8,317 nucleotides of DNA, taken from assembly GCA_044238875.1 (NCBI GenBank), contig JBIICM010000109.1, positions 1 through 8,317 of the forward strand. Direction: 5' to 3'. The notes beneath the pieces are model-generated. The model ran no database searches and was not told the origin of the DNA. It saw only the letters and a list, made by a program, of their open reading frames with translations. Positions 1 through 6,954 of this stretch are shown one piece after another; positions within the stretch are counted from its first letter, which is position 1; the number at the start of each line of letters is the position of its first letter. Source of the stretch: JAIBAI01 sp044238875 (GTDB lineage: Bacteria > Bacteroidota > Bacteroidia > M30B66). The position numbers were made by a program, and so were the translations under genes.

Positions 1-392
1 GGCAATACTTTCCGCAGGTTACAACAGGCTTTTCTGAGTTCTACCGAACGGTAAAAGGCGTTGGGGCCATTCGACTCAGTAAACGACTGAAGTAATGCCT
101 GATCAGGGCAAAAGACCTGGATAGGTTTCTGATATTGCTCAATTGTTCTCGACCAGGTACTGTATGTTTCCTGAAAGAGCCGTCCCGTGTCAAGGGTGAA
201 AACCTTAACGGGCAGATGTTGGGTGAAAATATAATGGCTGATCAGCTGATCTTCGATGCTGAAACTGGTTGAAAAAACAATAGAACCGGCAAACCGTTCT
301 GCGAGGAATTTCAGGCCCTCTTCAACTGAAAGATGATCTAGTTCATGGGTTAACGATGCTACCTGTTTCTGTATGTCAACCAATTCTTTCAT
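1..392 (-). CDS. cysH: Assimilatory APS/PAPS reductase (CysH family), N-terminal part, cut by the left window edge
   Basis: This is a cytoplasmic enzyme of assimilatory sulfate reduction, which reduces adenylyl sulfate (APS) or its 3'-phosphorylated form (PAPS) to sulfite with thioredoxin or a similar donor. About 130 codons are visible and the C-terminal part, including the catalytic Cys region, lies outside the window. Seen in the reading: a helical start MKELVDIQKQ, the nucleotide-binding stretch IVFSTSFSIEDQLI (about residues 55-68), then VKVFTLDTGRLFQETY (about 80-95), and near the edge ELRKACCNLRKVLP (about 117-130). The family has SxSFGxEDxV, FTLDTGRLxxETY and CCxxRKVxPL at these places. 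The adjacent Cys pair is known to bind a [4Fe-4S] cluster in APS-specific enzymes and is absent from enterobacterial PAPS reductases, so APS is the likelier substrate. The ATG at 392 has no clear Shine-Dalgarno, and an ATG 16 bases upstream is out of frame. Family assignment is firm; substrate choice is inference. Confidence 0.93.
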   Translation of the reverse strand, partial: MKELVDIQKQVASLTHELDHLSVEEGLKFLAERFAGSIVFSTSFSIEDQLISHYIFTQHLPVKVFTLDTGRLFQETYSTWSRTIEQYQKPIQVFCPDQALLQSFTESNGPNAFYRSVELRKACCNLRKVL

Positions 393-420
393 TTGAAATT
401 TGTTGCATCAATTGTCAGCA

Positions 421-451
421 GACTACCTGATTTAGATTTGTTTATCTAGTC
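421..451 (-). other. Weak stem-loop in the predicted cysH leader
   Basis: On the minus strand, GACTA at 451-447 pairs with TAGTC at 425-421, and the inner GAT/ATC can extend the stem around an AAACAA loop, leaving a bulge of nine bases on the 3' side. The position lies between the predicted transcription start and the cysH start codon. The stem is short and AT-rich and does not resemble a known sulfur-responsive riboswitch, so a chance fold is quite possible. Confidence 0.2.
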
Positions 452-470
452 TTCGGCATTGAAAACTTTG

Positions 471-501
471 CAAAAGTACCGATATATCAACGCTTTACAA
501 A
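471..501 (-). promoter_or_regulatory. Bacteroidota-type promoter for cysH (TTTG-N19-TAnnTTTG)
   Basis: Read on the minus strand, TTTG (501-498) is followed after exactly 19 bases by TACTTTTG (478-471). This matches both boxes and spacing of the Bacteroidota primary sigma consensus TTTG-N19-TAnnTTTG. Transcription would begin near 464-466 and give a leader of about 70 bases before the cysH start at 392. That gives cysH its own promoter, separate from the beta-helix gene that ends 193 bases upstream on the same strand. Confidence 0.7.
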
Positions 502-585
502 TTTAAAAGATAATATCTATCGGATTAGTCTGTTTTTCAGGCAGATAAATTTCACTTTTTCTAATTGGAGTGATTGAAGGGGGGA

Positions 586-2253
586 TTAATTCGCTGGCGT
601 TACAACCGGAATTTTAAAAGATCTGCTTTGGTTGCCGAAGAAAACTGAAACAAGATAGATGCCCTGCGCGGGCGGGATAAATGGAATACGAAGTTCATTC
701 CCCTCAGCTGCGATCAGGGCTTTGTGTATCAATCTTCCTGACAGATCAGTAATCATAATGAATGAAACTTTAATATCAGACCTCAGCACCAATTGCTGTT
801 GCGCATAAAACAGTTGCAGCGAAGATTCCGCCGGTTGCTTATGGCCGGTTATCAGCTGAAATTCATGTGCTCCGATGGTTGTAGGCCTCACCCTGAGGTT
901 GCCTTCAATGTCGCTCAGAAATAGTGAAGTATCTGCCCCAGCTCCTGCTAGCAGCGGATTTGAGGCTTTCCAGCCAACACCATCAATAAACTGCATTTGC
1001 GGATCAATGTTCAATCCGTTCTGCTCGCCGCTGGCCGCAGTAAATTCAGTAAAAAGGTTGTAAGTAGTTCCAAACCTAGCCCTGAAAGGGGTGCCCGCCC
1101 CTGAAGAGAAATAGCAGTTATTGCCGGCTCCGGCAAGCCCCGATTGGTTGGCAATATTTATTACCAGGCCGGCACTGTTTCCCGTTGCCGTGGAAGCATT
1201 CATAAAAATATTATTGATCAGCCATGTATCATCTGCAGCATTGAAGGTGTTATAGCAATTGCTCGATACGCTTGTTCCGCCGGAAACATAAACTGTATTG
1301 CTATGATAAAGGTACCAGTTGCTATTGTTCGACTGATAAATTCCATAACTGATACTGCTGGTATTACTAACCTGAACCGAATTATTGGCCACCAGAATTT
1401 CCTGACCGGCAACCGATGATGAACCTTCGAAATAAAGTCCATATCCCAGCCGGCCGTTTTCACGTGTAAATACGTAGTTGCCGGTAAGCTGATGAGCGCC
1501 GTCGCAATCGTCAAGTTGAATGCCCTTGCAGGATGAATTACCCGACTGAACAGTAGAAACCCTGTTATTGGTGATCTGCAGATTGCCATAGCTTGACAGG
1601 TATATTCCTGATCCATAAAAATCATCAATCCGATTATTGCTAATTTTCAATCCGGCCGGTTTACCGGCACTCATTGACAATGCAATGCCATAAGAGCCAA
1701 AACGGATGATGTTTTCGAGTATACTGATGCGCTCGCAGTCATTCTCTGGCAGAATTTCATCCGCAAAAATAGCAGCAGCTGCAAAGGCTGTACTGTTGAC
1801 TTTTGCCCCTTCTATGATGCAGTTTTTAACCGTTAAATCATCGGTATTATCGCTGAGTTCAATGGCACTGTTGCTGCCGGTTCCGGTGTATGAAATTTTT
1901 AAATGCTCCAGTTCAATAAAGGTCGCTCCCCTGAGACGGATCACATCAGATGCACCTGCAAACGAAATCTTCACTTTATCGGCATCAGATTGTTCTGACA
2001 CGAACCTGATTTTTCCGGATCCTGACCCTTTTGCTGTTATCAGCAAGCTTTCAGCATAGTCACCCTCCCGAATAGAAAATGTAACCCCACCGGGATCCGC
2101 CCCTTTAACATTGAGGTCAGCAACCGCATCAGTAAGACTTTGATAATCAGGCGAAACTCCGCCAACAGTGAGCGTTCCGGCAAGGGGCTGGGCCATTAAA
2201 TGTGAAGCCTGAAAGAATATTAAAGTGATAAACAGGATGCGACCTAGAACCAT
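586..2253 (-). CDS. Secreted right-handed parallel beta-helix protein with T9SS-like C-terminal sorting domain
   Basis: This is a 555-residue exported protein of unknown substrate. Residues 1-21 form a signal peptide (VLGRILFITLIFF core, cleavage probably after LMA, before Q22). Residues 26-70 carry the GTLTVGGVSPDYQSLTDAV opening common in Bacteroidota surface beta-helix proteins. From about 100 to 400 come short hydrophobic strands ending in Asn turns, such as LKISNNRID, LQITNNRVS and ILVANNSVQV, the pattern of parallel beta-helix rungs. Residues 448-464 read DIEGNLRVRPTTIGAHEF, a frequent closing motif of such helices. Residues about 478-550 resemble a T9SS type A sorting domain: a strand with ITDLSGRLIHKA, then GIYLVSVFFGN and a Lys-containing last strand FKIPV. 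The usual YPNP-like entry is missing and five extra residues follow the last strand. I see no polysaccharide-lyase catalytic motif, so an enzyme, adhesin or matrix role all remain open. ATG 2253 is the only start that keeps the signal peptide; a run of A residues rather than a Shine-Dalgarno precedes it. Confidence 0.85.
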   Translation of the reverse strand: MVLGRILFITLIFFQASHLMAQPLAGTLTVGGVSPDYQSLTDAVADLNVKGADPGGVTFSIREGDYAESLLITAKGSGSGKIRFVSEQSDADKVKISFAGASDVIRLRGATFIELEHLKISYTGTGSNSAIELSDNTDDLTVKNCIIEGAKVNSTAFAAAAIFADEILPENDCERISILENIIRFGSYGIALSMSAGKPAGLKISNNRIDDFYGSGIYLSSYGNLQITNNRVSTVQSGNSSCKGIQLDDCDGAHQLTGNYVFTRENGRLGYGLYFEGSSSVAGQEILVANNSVQVSNTSSISYGIYQSNNSNWYLYHSNTVYVSGGTSVSSNCYNTFNAADDTWLINNIFMNASTATGNSAGLVINIANQSGLAGAGNNCYFSSGAGTPFRARFGTTYNLFTEFTAASGEQNGLNIDPQMQFIDGVGWKASNPLLAGAGADTSLFLSDIEGNLRVRPTTIGAHEFQLITGHKQPAESSLQLFYAQQQLVLRSDIKVSFIMITDLSGRLIHKALIAAEGNELRIPFIPPAQGIYLVSVFFGNQSRSFKIPVVTPAN

Positions 2254-2376
2254 ATTTTTTTTGAGGCAAGTTAAAATGATTCCTTCAATTATCCGTGCTG
2301 AATGTTGAGAGAAAATGAAACAAATCAGCTAACTATTTCATTATGAATGGCGAAATAAACGCCCGTTTTAGCCAAT

Positions 2377-2384
2377 CAAATTTA
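2377..2384 (-). promoter_or_regulatory. Possible -7 element for the beta-helix gene
   Basis: The minus strand reads TAAATTTG here, a full match to TAnnTTTG, about 125 bases upstream of the start at 2253. No TTTG or TTG box lies at the expected distance upstream, where the sequence is only A/T runs. In a region this AT-rich the match could be chance, so this is a weak candidate. Confidence 0.3.
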
Positions 2385-2404
2385 TTGTTATTTTTTTTAT
2401 TTAG

Positions 2405-2425
2405 AATTATTTTAAATTATTTAAA
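2405..2425. repeat. AT-rich palindrome and direct repeat in the divergent intergenic region
   Basis: TTTAAAT-T-ATTTAAA (2411-2425) is a perfect inverted repeat with 7-bp arms about one central base. It overlaps a direct repeat of AATTATTT at 2405-2412 and 2415-2422, one helical turn apart. It sits just upstream of the predicted actA promoter and between the two divergent promoter candidates. That is a sensible place for a regulator site or an UP-like element, but low base complexity makes chance likely. Confidence 0.3.
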
Positions 2426-2441
2426 GGTGAGAAAAAAGTAT

Positions 2442-2469
2442 TTTGGCTATTTCTTTCCATATAAATTTG
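2442..2469 (+). promoter_or_regulatory. Predicted promoter of the act (ACIII) operon
   Basis: TAAATTTG at 2462-2469 matches TAnnTTTG fully, and TTTG at 2442-2445 lies 16 bases upstream, a few bases shorter than the usual 19. Transcription would start near 2476, giving a leader of about 35 bases before the actA start at 2511. There is no other promoter-like spacing inside the operon, so this site probably drives actA, actB, actC and the genes beyond the window. Confidence 0.5.
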
Positions 2470-2510
2470 CAGCCGTAAAAAAACGTGCAGGTTACTGAAA
2501 GCAAAGGAAT

Positions 2511-3764
2511 ATGCGTCATTCAAGCAATCGCTTAATAAATCTTCTGGCAGTTTTTCTTACTGTTACCTTTACTTCATCACAACTTAATGCCCAAGATGCG
2601 GCCAAGCTTTTTAAAGCCAATTGCGCATCCTGCCATAAAGTTTCTGATAAGCGGTCAACAGGTCCGGGACTGCTGAACGTAAAATCTCGCTGGCCAGACC
2701 AGTCGAAACTTATTGCATGGGTAAGAAACTCCAGCGAGTTTCTTAAAACAGGTGATGCTTATGCGAATAACCTCTTTAAGGAGTATAACGGCACCCTCAT
2801 GCCGGCGCAGGCATTGTCAGATGCAGAGATTACGGCCATCATTGACTGGGCTGATAAAGGTGGAGACGCTCCTGCTCCTGCTGCAACTCCCGCTGACGGC
2901 GCTGCAGGCGGCACACCTGCTGAATCAGATTCAAGCTCTACTCCTTACATATTAATCGGGCTAGGTATTCTGCTGCTCATCCTGATTGCAGTGCTTAGTC
3001 AGGTTAAGAAAGCGCTTCAGGCATTGGTATTTGAGCGCAAGGGAATTGTGGTTCCGGAAAAGCCTGACCGAACAGTATGGCAAAGTTTCAGATACTGGGC
3101 TTCCAACAATAAAAAACTGGTTGCCATTATCGGCTTTCTTATCATTATCTGGATCATTAAAATTACCTGGAATGCACTGATGGGCATAGGTGTATATCAG
3201 GGTTATGCACCTGAGCAACCCATTAAATTCTCACATAAACTTCATGCCGGTGACAATAAAATAGATTGTCAGTATTGCCATGTCGGAGTTGAAAAATCCA
3301 AACATGCGACTATTCCTTCTGCGAATGTTTGTATGAATTGCCATAAATATATTCAGGAAGGTCCTGAGTATGGTACCAAAGAGATTGCCAAGATTTATGC
3401 GGCACTCGATTTCAACCCTGAGACGCAGCAATACGGGCCTAATCCCAAACCCATTCAATGGATTAGGGTGCATAGCCTTCCTGACCATGCTTACTTCAAC
3501 CACGCTCAACACGTGAAAGTTGGTAAGATTGAATGTAAGGAGTGCCACGGCGCGGTAGATTCAATGACGGTTGTTAGTCAGTATTCACCACTTACCATGG
3601 GCTGGTGTATTAACTGTCACAGGGAAACCGAAGTAGACTTCAAAAGCAATGGGTATTATGAAGAATTGCACAAGCAATTCGTAAATAATCCTGACTACAA
3701 AAAAGGCGACAAATTTACCATTGGCAGTATTGGCGGGCTTGAGTGCGCCAAATGCCACTATTGA
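2511..3764 (+). CDS. actA: ACIII subunit ActA, multihaem cytochrome c with extra N-terminal monohaem domain
   Basis: This is the periplasmic, membrane-anchored multihaem cytochrome of alternative complex III, which moves electrons from the complex to downstream acceptors. It has 417 residues. Residues 1-27 are a signal peptide (cleavage probably after LNA). Residues 28-118 form a class I cytochrome c domain: CASCH at 38-42 and a likely axial Met97 in GTLMPAQ, followed by LSDAEITAIIDWA. A Pro/Ala/Ser linker (about 119-143) leads to two membrane segments, about 145-163 and 202-223, with a basic loop between. The C-terminal periplasmic domain has five CxxCH motifs at Cys253, 274, 342, 366 and 412, plus candidate distal histidines in FSHKLHAG (242, 245) and FNHAQH (331, 334). 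Five haems in the main domain fit described ActA proteins; the sixth, N-terminal haem is an addition. The start follows AAAGGAAT very closely. actB begins 29 bases after the stop. Confidence 0.93.
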   Translation: MRHSSNRLINLLAVFLTVTFTSSQLNAQDAAKLFKANCASCHKVSDKRSTGPGLLNVKSRWPDQSKLIAWVRNSSEFLKTGDAYANNLFKEYNGTLMPAQALSDAEITAIIDWADKGGDAPAPAATPADGAAGGTPAESDSSSTPYILIGLGILLLILIAVLSQVKKALQALVFERKGIVVPEKPDRTVWQSFRYWASNNKKLVAIIGFLIIIWIIKITWNALMGIGVYQGYAPEQPIKFSHKLHAGDNKIDCQYCHVGVEKSKHATIPSANVCMNCHKYIQEGPEYGTKEIAKIYAALDFNPETQQYGPNPKPIQWIRVHSLPDHAYFNHAQHVKVGKIECKECHGAVDSMTVVSQYSPLTMGWCINCHRETEVDFKSNGYYEELHKQFVNNPDYKKGDKFTIGSIGGLECAKCHY

Positions 3765-3793
3765 TTTTCCTGTTCTAAACCGGAAGCGACATT

Positions 3794-6700
3794 ATGAGTC
3801 AATCGAAGAAATACTGGAAAGGGATCGAGGAACTTCAGGAAACTCCTGAATTTATCAATAACAAAGTCAACGAGTTTCCGGAAGCACTTCCGGAGAGTGC
3901 CCTCGCCGAAACTGACAAGTTGGGCGATCTGTCATCCAACAGAAGGGACTTTTTAAAATTCCTTGGTTTTAGTGTAACGGCTGCTTCTCTTGCAGCCTGT
4001 GAAGCGCCTGTTAGAAAGGCGATCCCTTATCTCAACAAACCTGAGGAAATCACGCCCGGGATTGCCAATTACTATGCATCCACCTATTGGGATGGTCATG
4101 ATTTTGCAAGTCTTCTTGTAAAAACACGTGAAGGCCGTCCGATAAAAGTGGATGGCAATGAACTGTGCCCTGTCACCAAAGGCGGTTCAAATGCCAGAAT
4201 ACAGTCGTCGGTTTTGTCACTCTATGACAGTGCCCGCATCAAAGGCCCGCGTATCGGTGGAAATGATGTATCATGGGATGCTGCAGACAAGGAAATTAAA
4301 TCCAAACTGGAGGCGGTTAAAGCAAAAGGCGGCAATATCCGCATTCTTTCCTCAACGTTGATCAGTCCTTCACTTCTGGCTGCTATCAATGAGTTTTCAA
4401 CGGCTTATCCGAATACCAAACTGGTACAATATGATGTTCTTTCATCATCAGCCATTATAGCTGCCAATCAGGCAAGTTTTGGTAAAGCGGTGCTTCCCTC
4501 TTACCGTTTCGATAAAGCGGATTTTGTTGTTGGAATCGGCTGCGATTTCTTGGCCAACTGGATCAATCCGGTTGAACATGCCGCTCAATATGCAGCGAAA
4601 AGACGTCTCGATCCTAAAGAAAAGAAGATGTCGAGACACGTGCAGATTGAAGCGCTGCTTAGTCTTACCGGCTCTAATGCTGATCAACGCATTGCGCTTA
4701 AACCATCTGAATTAGGTCTTGCGGCGGTTCATCTGCTCAATAAACTGAGCGGTTCAAACTTTAGCACGAAATCGCTTGGCAATAAAGATGCGCAGATCAC
4801 TGCCCTCGCCAAAGAACTGAATAACTTTAAAGGGCGCGCCCTTGTTGTTAGCGGAATCAATGATCCTGCAGTTCAGCAGGTTATCAACGCCATCAATATC
4901 TACCTTGGCGCTTATGATCAAACAATTGATTTAAACACACCTGATTTCACCAGACAAGGCAACGATGCTGCTATTGCTGAACTTATCGGAGAACTTAAAT
5001 CAGGAAAGGTTGATGCACTATTCTTCTATAATAACAATCCGGTTTACACCCTGCCTGAATTTAAGGCAGCGCTGGCTAAAGCAGGTTTTTCTGTTTACCT
5101 CGGCGATCGTGCAGATGAAACAGGCGCCTTGTGTCAGGTGATTGCCCCTGATCATCATTATTTGGAGTCATGGGCTGATGCTAACCCGCGTAAAGGGATT
5201 TATACGCTGGGGCAACCGACCATTTCGCCACTTTTCAAAACGCGGCAAGCTATTGAAAGCTTCCTGACCTGGGCCGGCAATGCAACTAATGCCCACGATT
5301 ACATCGCCAAATACTGGGAGTCAAATATCTTCCCTTCCGCGGGTAATGGTTTAGATTCTTTTACCGCGTTCTGGAATAAATCATTGCACGATGGTCTGGC
5401 ATTAATCAGTCAAACTGCAACTTCACCAGCCCCCGCTCAGCCGGCAAATGCAGCGCAACCCACTGCTACTGCTGATATCAACGCTGCAGCATCGGCAATA
5501 ACATCACGGGCGGCACAAGCTAAAGGCTATGAACTTGTGGTTTATGCCAAAACAGGTATTGGTACAGGTAATCAGGCCAATAACCCCTGGCTGCAGGAGT
5601 TCCCTGATCCCATCTCGAAAATAACCTGGGACAACTACTTGCTGATGAATCCGGCTGAAATGGAAAAAAACGGATTTAATTTGCTGAACGGTCAGGAACA
5701 ACTGGCGGATGTTGTTGAACTTTCTGCCGGAAATAATAAAATACAGATTCCTGTGCAGGCTCAGCCCGGACTTCCCGAAGGTGTTATTGCTATTGCAATG
5801 GGCTACGGAAGGTCAGGTGCCGGTAAAACAGCTGATGGTGTTGGTCAGAATGCATTTCCATTTACCACATTGAGCGAAGGTTTTTTGCGGTATGAAGTCA
5901 GTGGTGCCAGTTTCGGAGCCAGTGTAGGCAAATATCACCTTGCTTCTACGCAAACGCATCATACCATGATGGGCAGGGACCGTATTGTAAAGGAAACAAC
6001 CCTCTCCGCCTATCAAAAAGATAGTCATTCCGGAAATGAGCCAATACTTTTGGCCACCAACCTGAAGAATGTTGGTAAAGACGGAAAAGCTAAACCTGAG
6101 GAACTGAACCTTTGGCAGGAATTCGAGAACAAGAATCATTTCTGGAACATGTCAATCGACCTCAACGCCTGTAACGGTTGCGGGGCCTGTGTAATTGCAT
6201 GTACAGCTGAGAACAATGTACCTGTTGTTGGTAAAGACGAGGTCAGAAGAAGCCGCGAAATGCACTGGCTGCGTATTGACCGTTATTATTCCAGCGACAT
6301 GACGCCTGAACGTGCCGAGAAAGAAGGCATAGGTGCCATTGATAAATTTCTCCAGATGGAGAAACCTGCAACGGTTGACAATCTTGAAGTTGTATTCCAG
6401 CCGGTTATGTGTCAGCACTGTAACCATGCACCCTGCGAAACGGTTTGCCCGGTACTTGCTACCACGCACAGTCTTGAAGGTATGAACCAGATGACTTATA
6501 ACCGTTGTATAGGTACACGCTATTGTGCAAACAACTGCCCGTACAAGGTACGTCGTTTCAACTGGTTCAGATACAATGAAAACCCGGCTTTTGATTTCAA
6601 TATGTATGATGATCTGGGTAAAATGGTACTGAACCCGGATGTAACCGTTCGTTCACGAGGGGTTATGGAAAAATGTTCATTCTGTGTACAACGCATTCAG

Positions 6701-6937
6701 GAAGGTAAGCTTCAGGCCAAGAAAGTGGGTGCAAGGGTGAAGGATGGTGCTGTTAAAACGGCCTGTCAGCAAGCCTGTGCAACCGGAGCTATTACCTTCG
6801 GTGATTTCAACGATGCTGAATCTGCCATCAGAAAAGCCTATCAGAACGAACGTCGTTACGAGTTGCTTGAAGAAGTCGGTACGCAACCTTCTGTGTACTA
6901 TCTCACCAAAGTAAGAAACAAATCTGCTGAAGCCTGA
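3794..6937 (+). CDS. actB: ACIII subunit ActB, molybdopterin-oxidoreductase-like domain fused to four-cluster ferredoxin domain
   Basis: This 1047-residue peripheral subunit lies on the periplasmic face and holds the Fe-S electron chain of alternative complex III. Residues 1-45 form an extended N-terminus starting KKYWKGIEEL, followed by a Tat motif SNRRDFLKF (Arg50, Arg51) and a lipobox-like LAAC with Cys69; this extended Tat signal is a known trait of ActB-type proteins. Residues about 85-775 resemble molybdopterin oxidoreductases but lack the N-terminal CxxCxxxC, and GGSNAR (131-135) has Asn where that family has its fourth Cys, so no Fe-S or Mo cofactor is expected there. A low-complexity Ala/Pro/Gln insert lies at about 541-575. 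Residues about 785-1030 are a PsrB/NrfC-like ferredoxin domain with Cys groups 793/796/799/803, 873/876/881/885, 905/911/915 and 961/964/991/995. Thr908 replaces one ligand in the third group, which fits the three [4Fe-4S] plus one [3Fe-4S] known for ACIII. It lies between actA (29 bp) and actC (17 bp). Confidence 0.95.
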   Translation: MSQSKKYWKGIEELQETPEFINNKVNEFPEALPESALAETDKLGDLSSNRRDFLKFLGFSVTAASLAACEAPVRKAIPYLNKPEEITPGIANYYASTYWDGHDFASLLVKTREGRPIKVDGNELCPVTKGGSNARIQSSVLSLYDSARIKGPRIGGNDVSWDAADKEIKSKLEAVKAKGGNIRILSSTLISPSLLAAINEFSTAYPNTKLVQYDVLSSSAIIAANQASFGKAVLPSYRFDKADFVVGIGCDFLANWINPVEHAAQYAAKRRLDPKEKKMSRHVQIEALLSLTGSNADQRIALKPSELGLAAVHLLNKLSGSNFSTKSLGNKDAQITALAKELNNFKGRALVVSGINDPAVQQVINAINIYLGAYDQTIDLNTPDFTRQGNDAAIAELIGELKSGKVDALFFYNNNPVYTLPEFKAALAKAGFSVYLGDRADETGALCQVIAPDHHYLESWADANPRKGIYTLGQPTISPLFKTRQAIESFLTWAGNATNAHDYIAKYWESNIFPSAGNGLDSFTAFWNKSLHDGLALISQTATSPAPAQPANAAQPTATADINAAASAITSRAAQAKGYELVVYAKTGIGTGNQANNPWLQEFPDPISKITWDNYLLMNPAEMEKNGFNLLNGQEQLADVVELSAGNNKIQIPVQAQPGLPEGVIAIAMGYGRSGAGKTADGVGQNAFPFTTLSEGFLRYEVSGASFGASVGKYHLASTQTHHTMMGRDRIVKETTLSAYQKDSHSGNEPILLATNLKNVGKDGKAKPEELNLWQEFENKNHFWNMSIDLNACNGCGACVIACTAENNVPVVGKDEVRRSREMHWLRIDRYYSSDMTPERAEKEGIGAIDKFLQMEKPATVDNLEVVFQPVMCQHCNHAPCETVCPVLATTHSLEGMNQMTYNRCIGTRYCANNCPYKVRRFNWFRYNENPAFDFNMYDDLGKMVLNPDVTVRSRGVMEKCSFCVQRIQEGKLQAKKVGARVKDGAVKTACQQACATGAITFGDFNDAESAIRKAYQNERRYELLEEVGTQPSVYYLTKVRNKSAEA

Positions 6938-6954
6938 AAACAGCCAATCTAAGC

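Noticed and set aside
393..470. Possible riboswitch in the cysH leader
   Set aside because: Only short AT-rich stems can be drawn, and no SAM or other known riboswitch core is visible.
520..585. Rho-independent terminator after the beta-helix gene
   Set aside because: Only 4-bp stems such as TCTG/CAGA can be found, with no following T-run of the right orientation and spacing.
875..1419. Two plus-strand open frames of 62 and 91 codons
   Set aside because: They lie wholly opposite the beta-helix gene, whose signal peptide, rungs and sorting domain are clear. The translations show no domain or composition of a real protein.
1218..1628. A 136-codon minus-strand frame inside the beta-helix gene
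   Set aside because: It is in another frame of the same strand as a well-supported gene, with no recognisable motif.
5813..6469. Minus-strand frames of 105-108 codons opposite actB
   Set aside because: They are antisense to the highly conserved Fe-S region of actB, and lack of stops there follows from codon use of the real gene.
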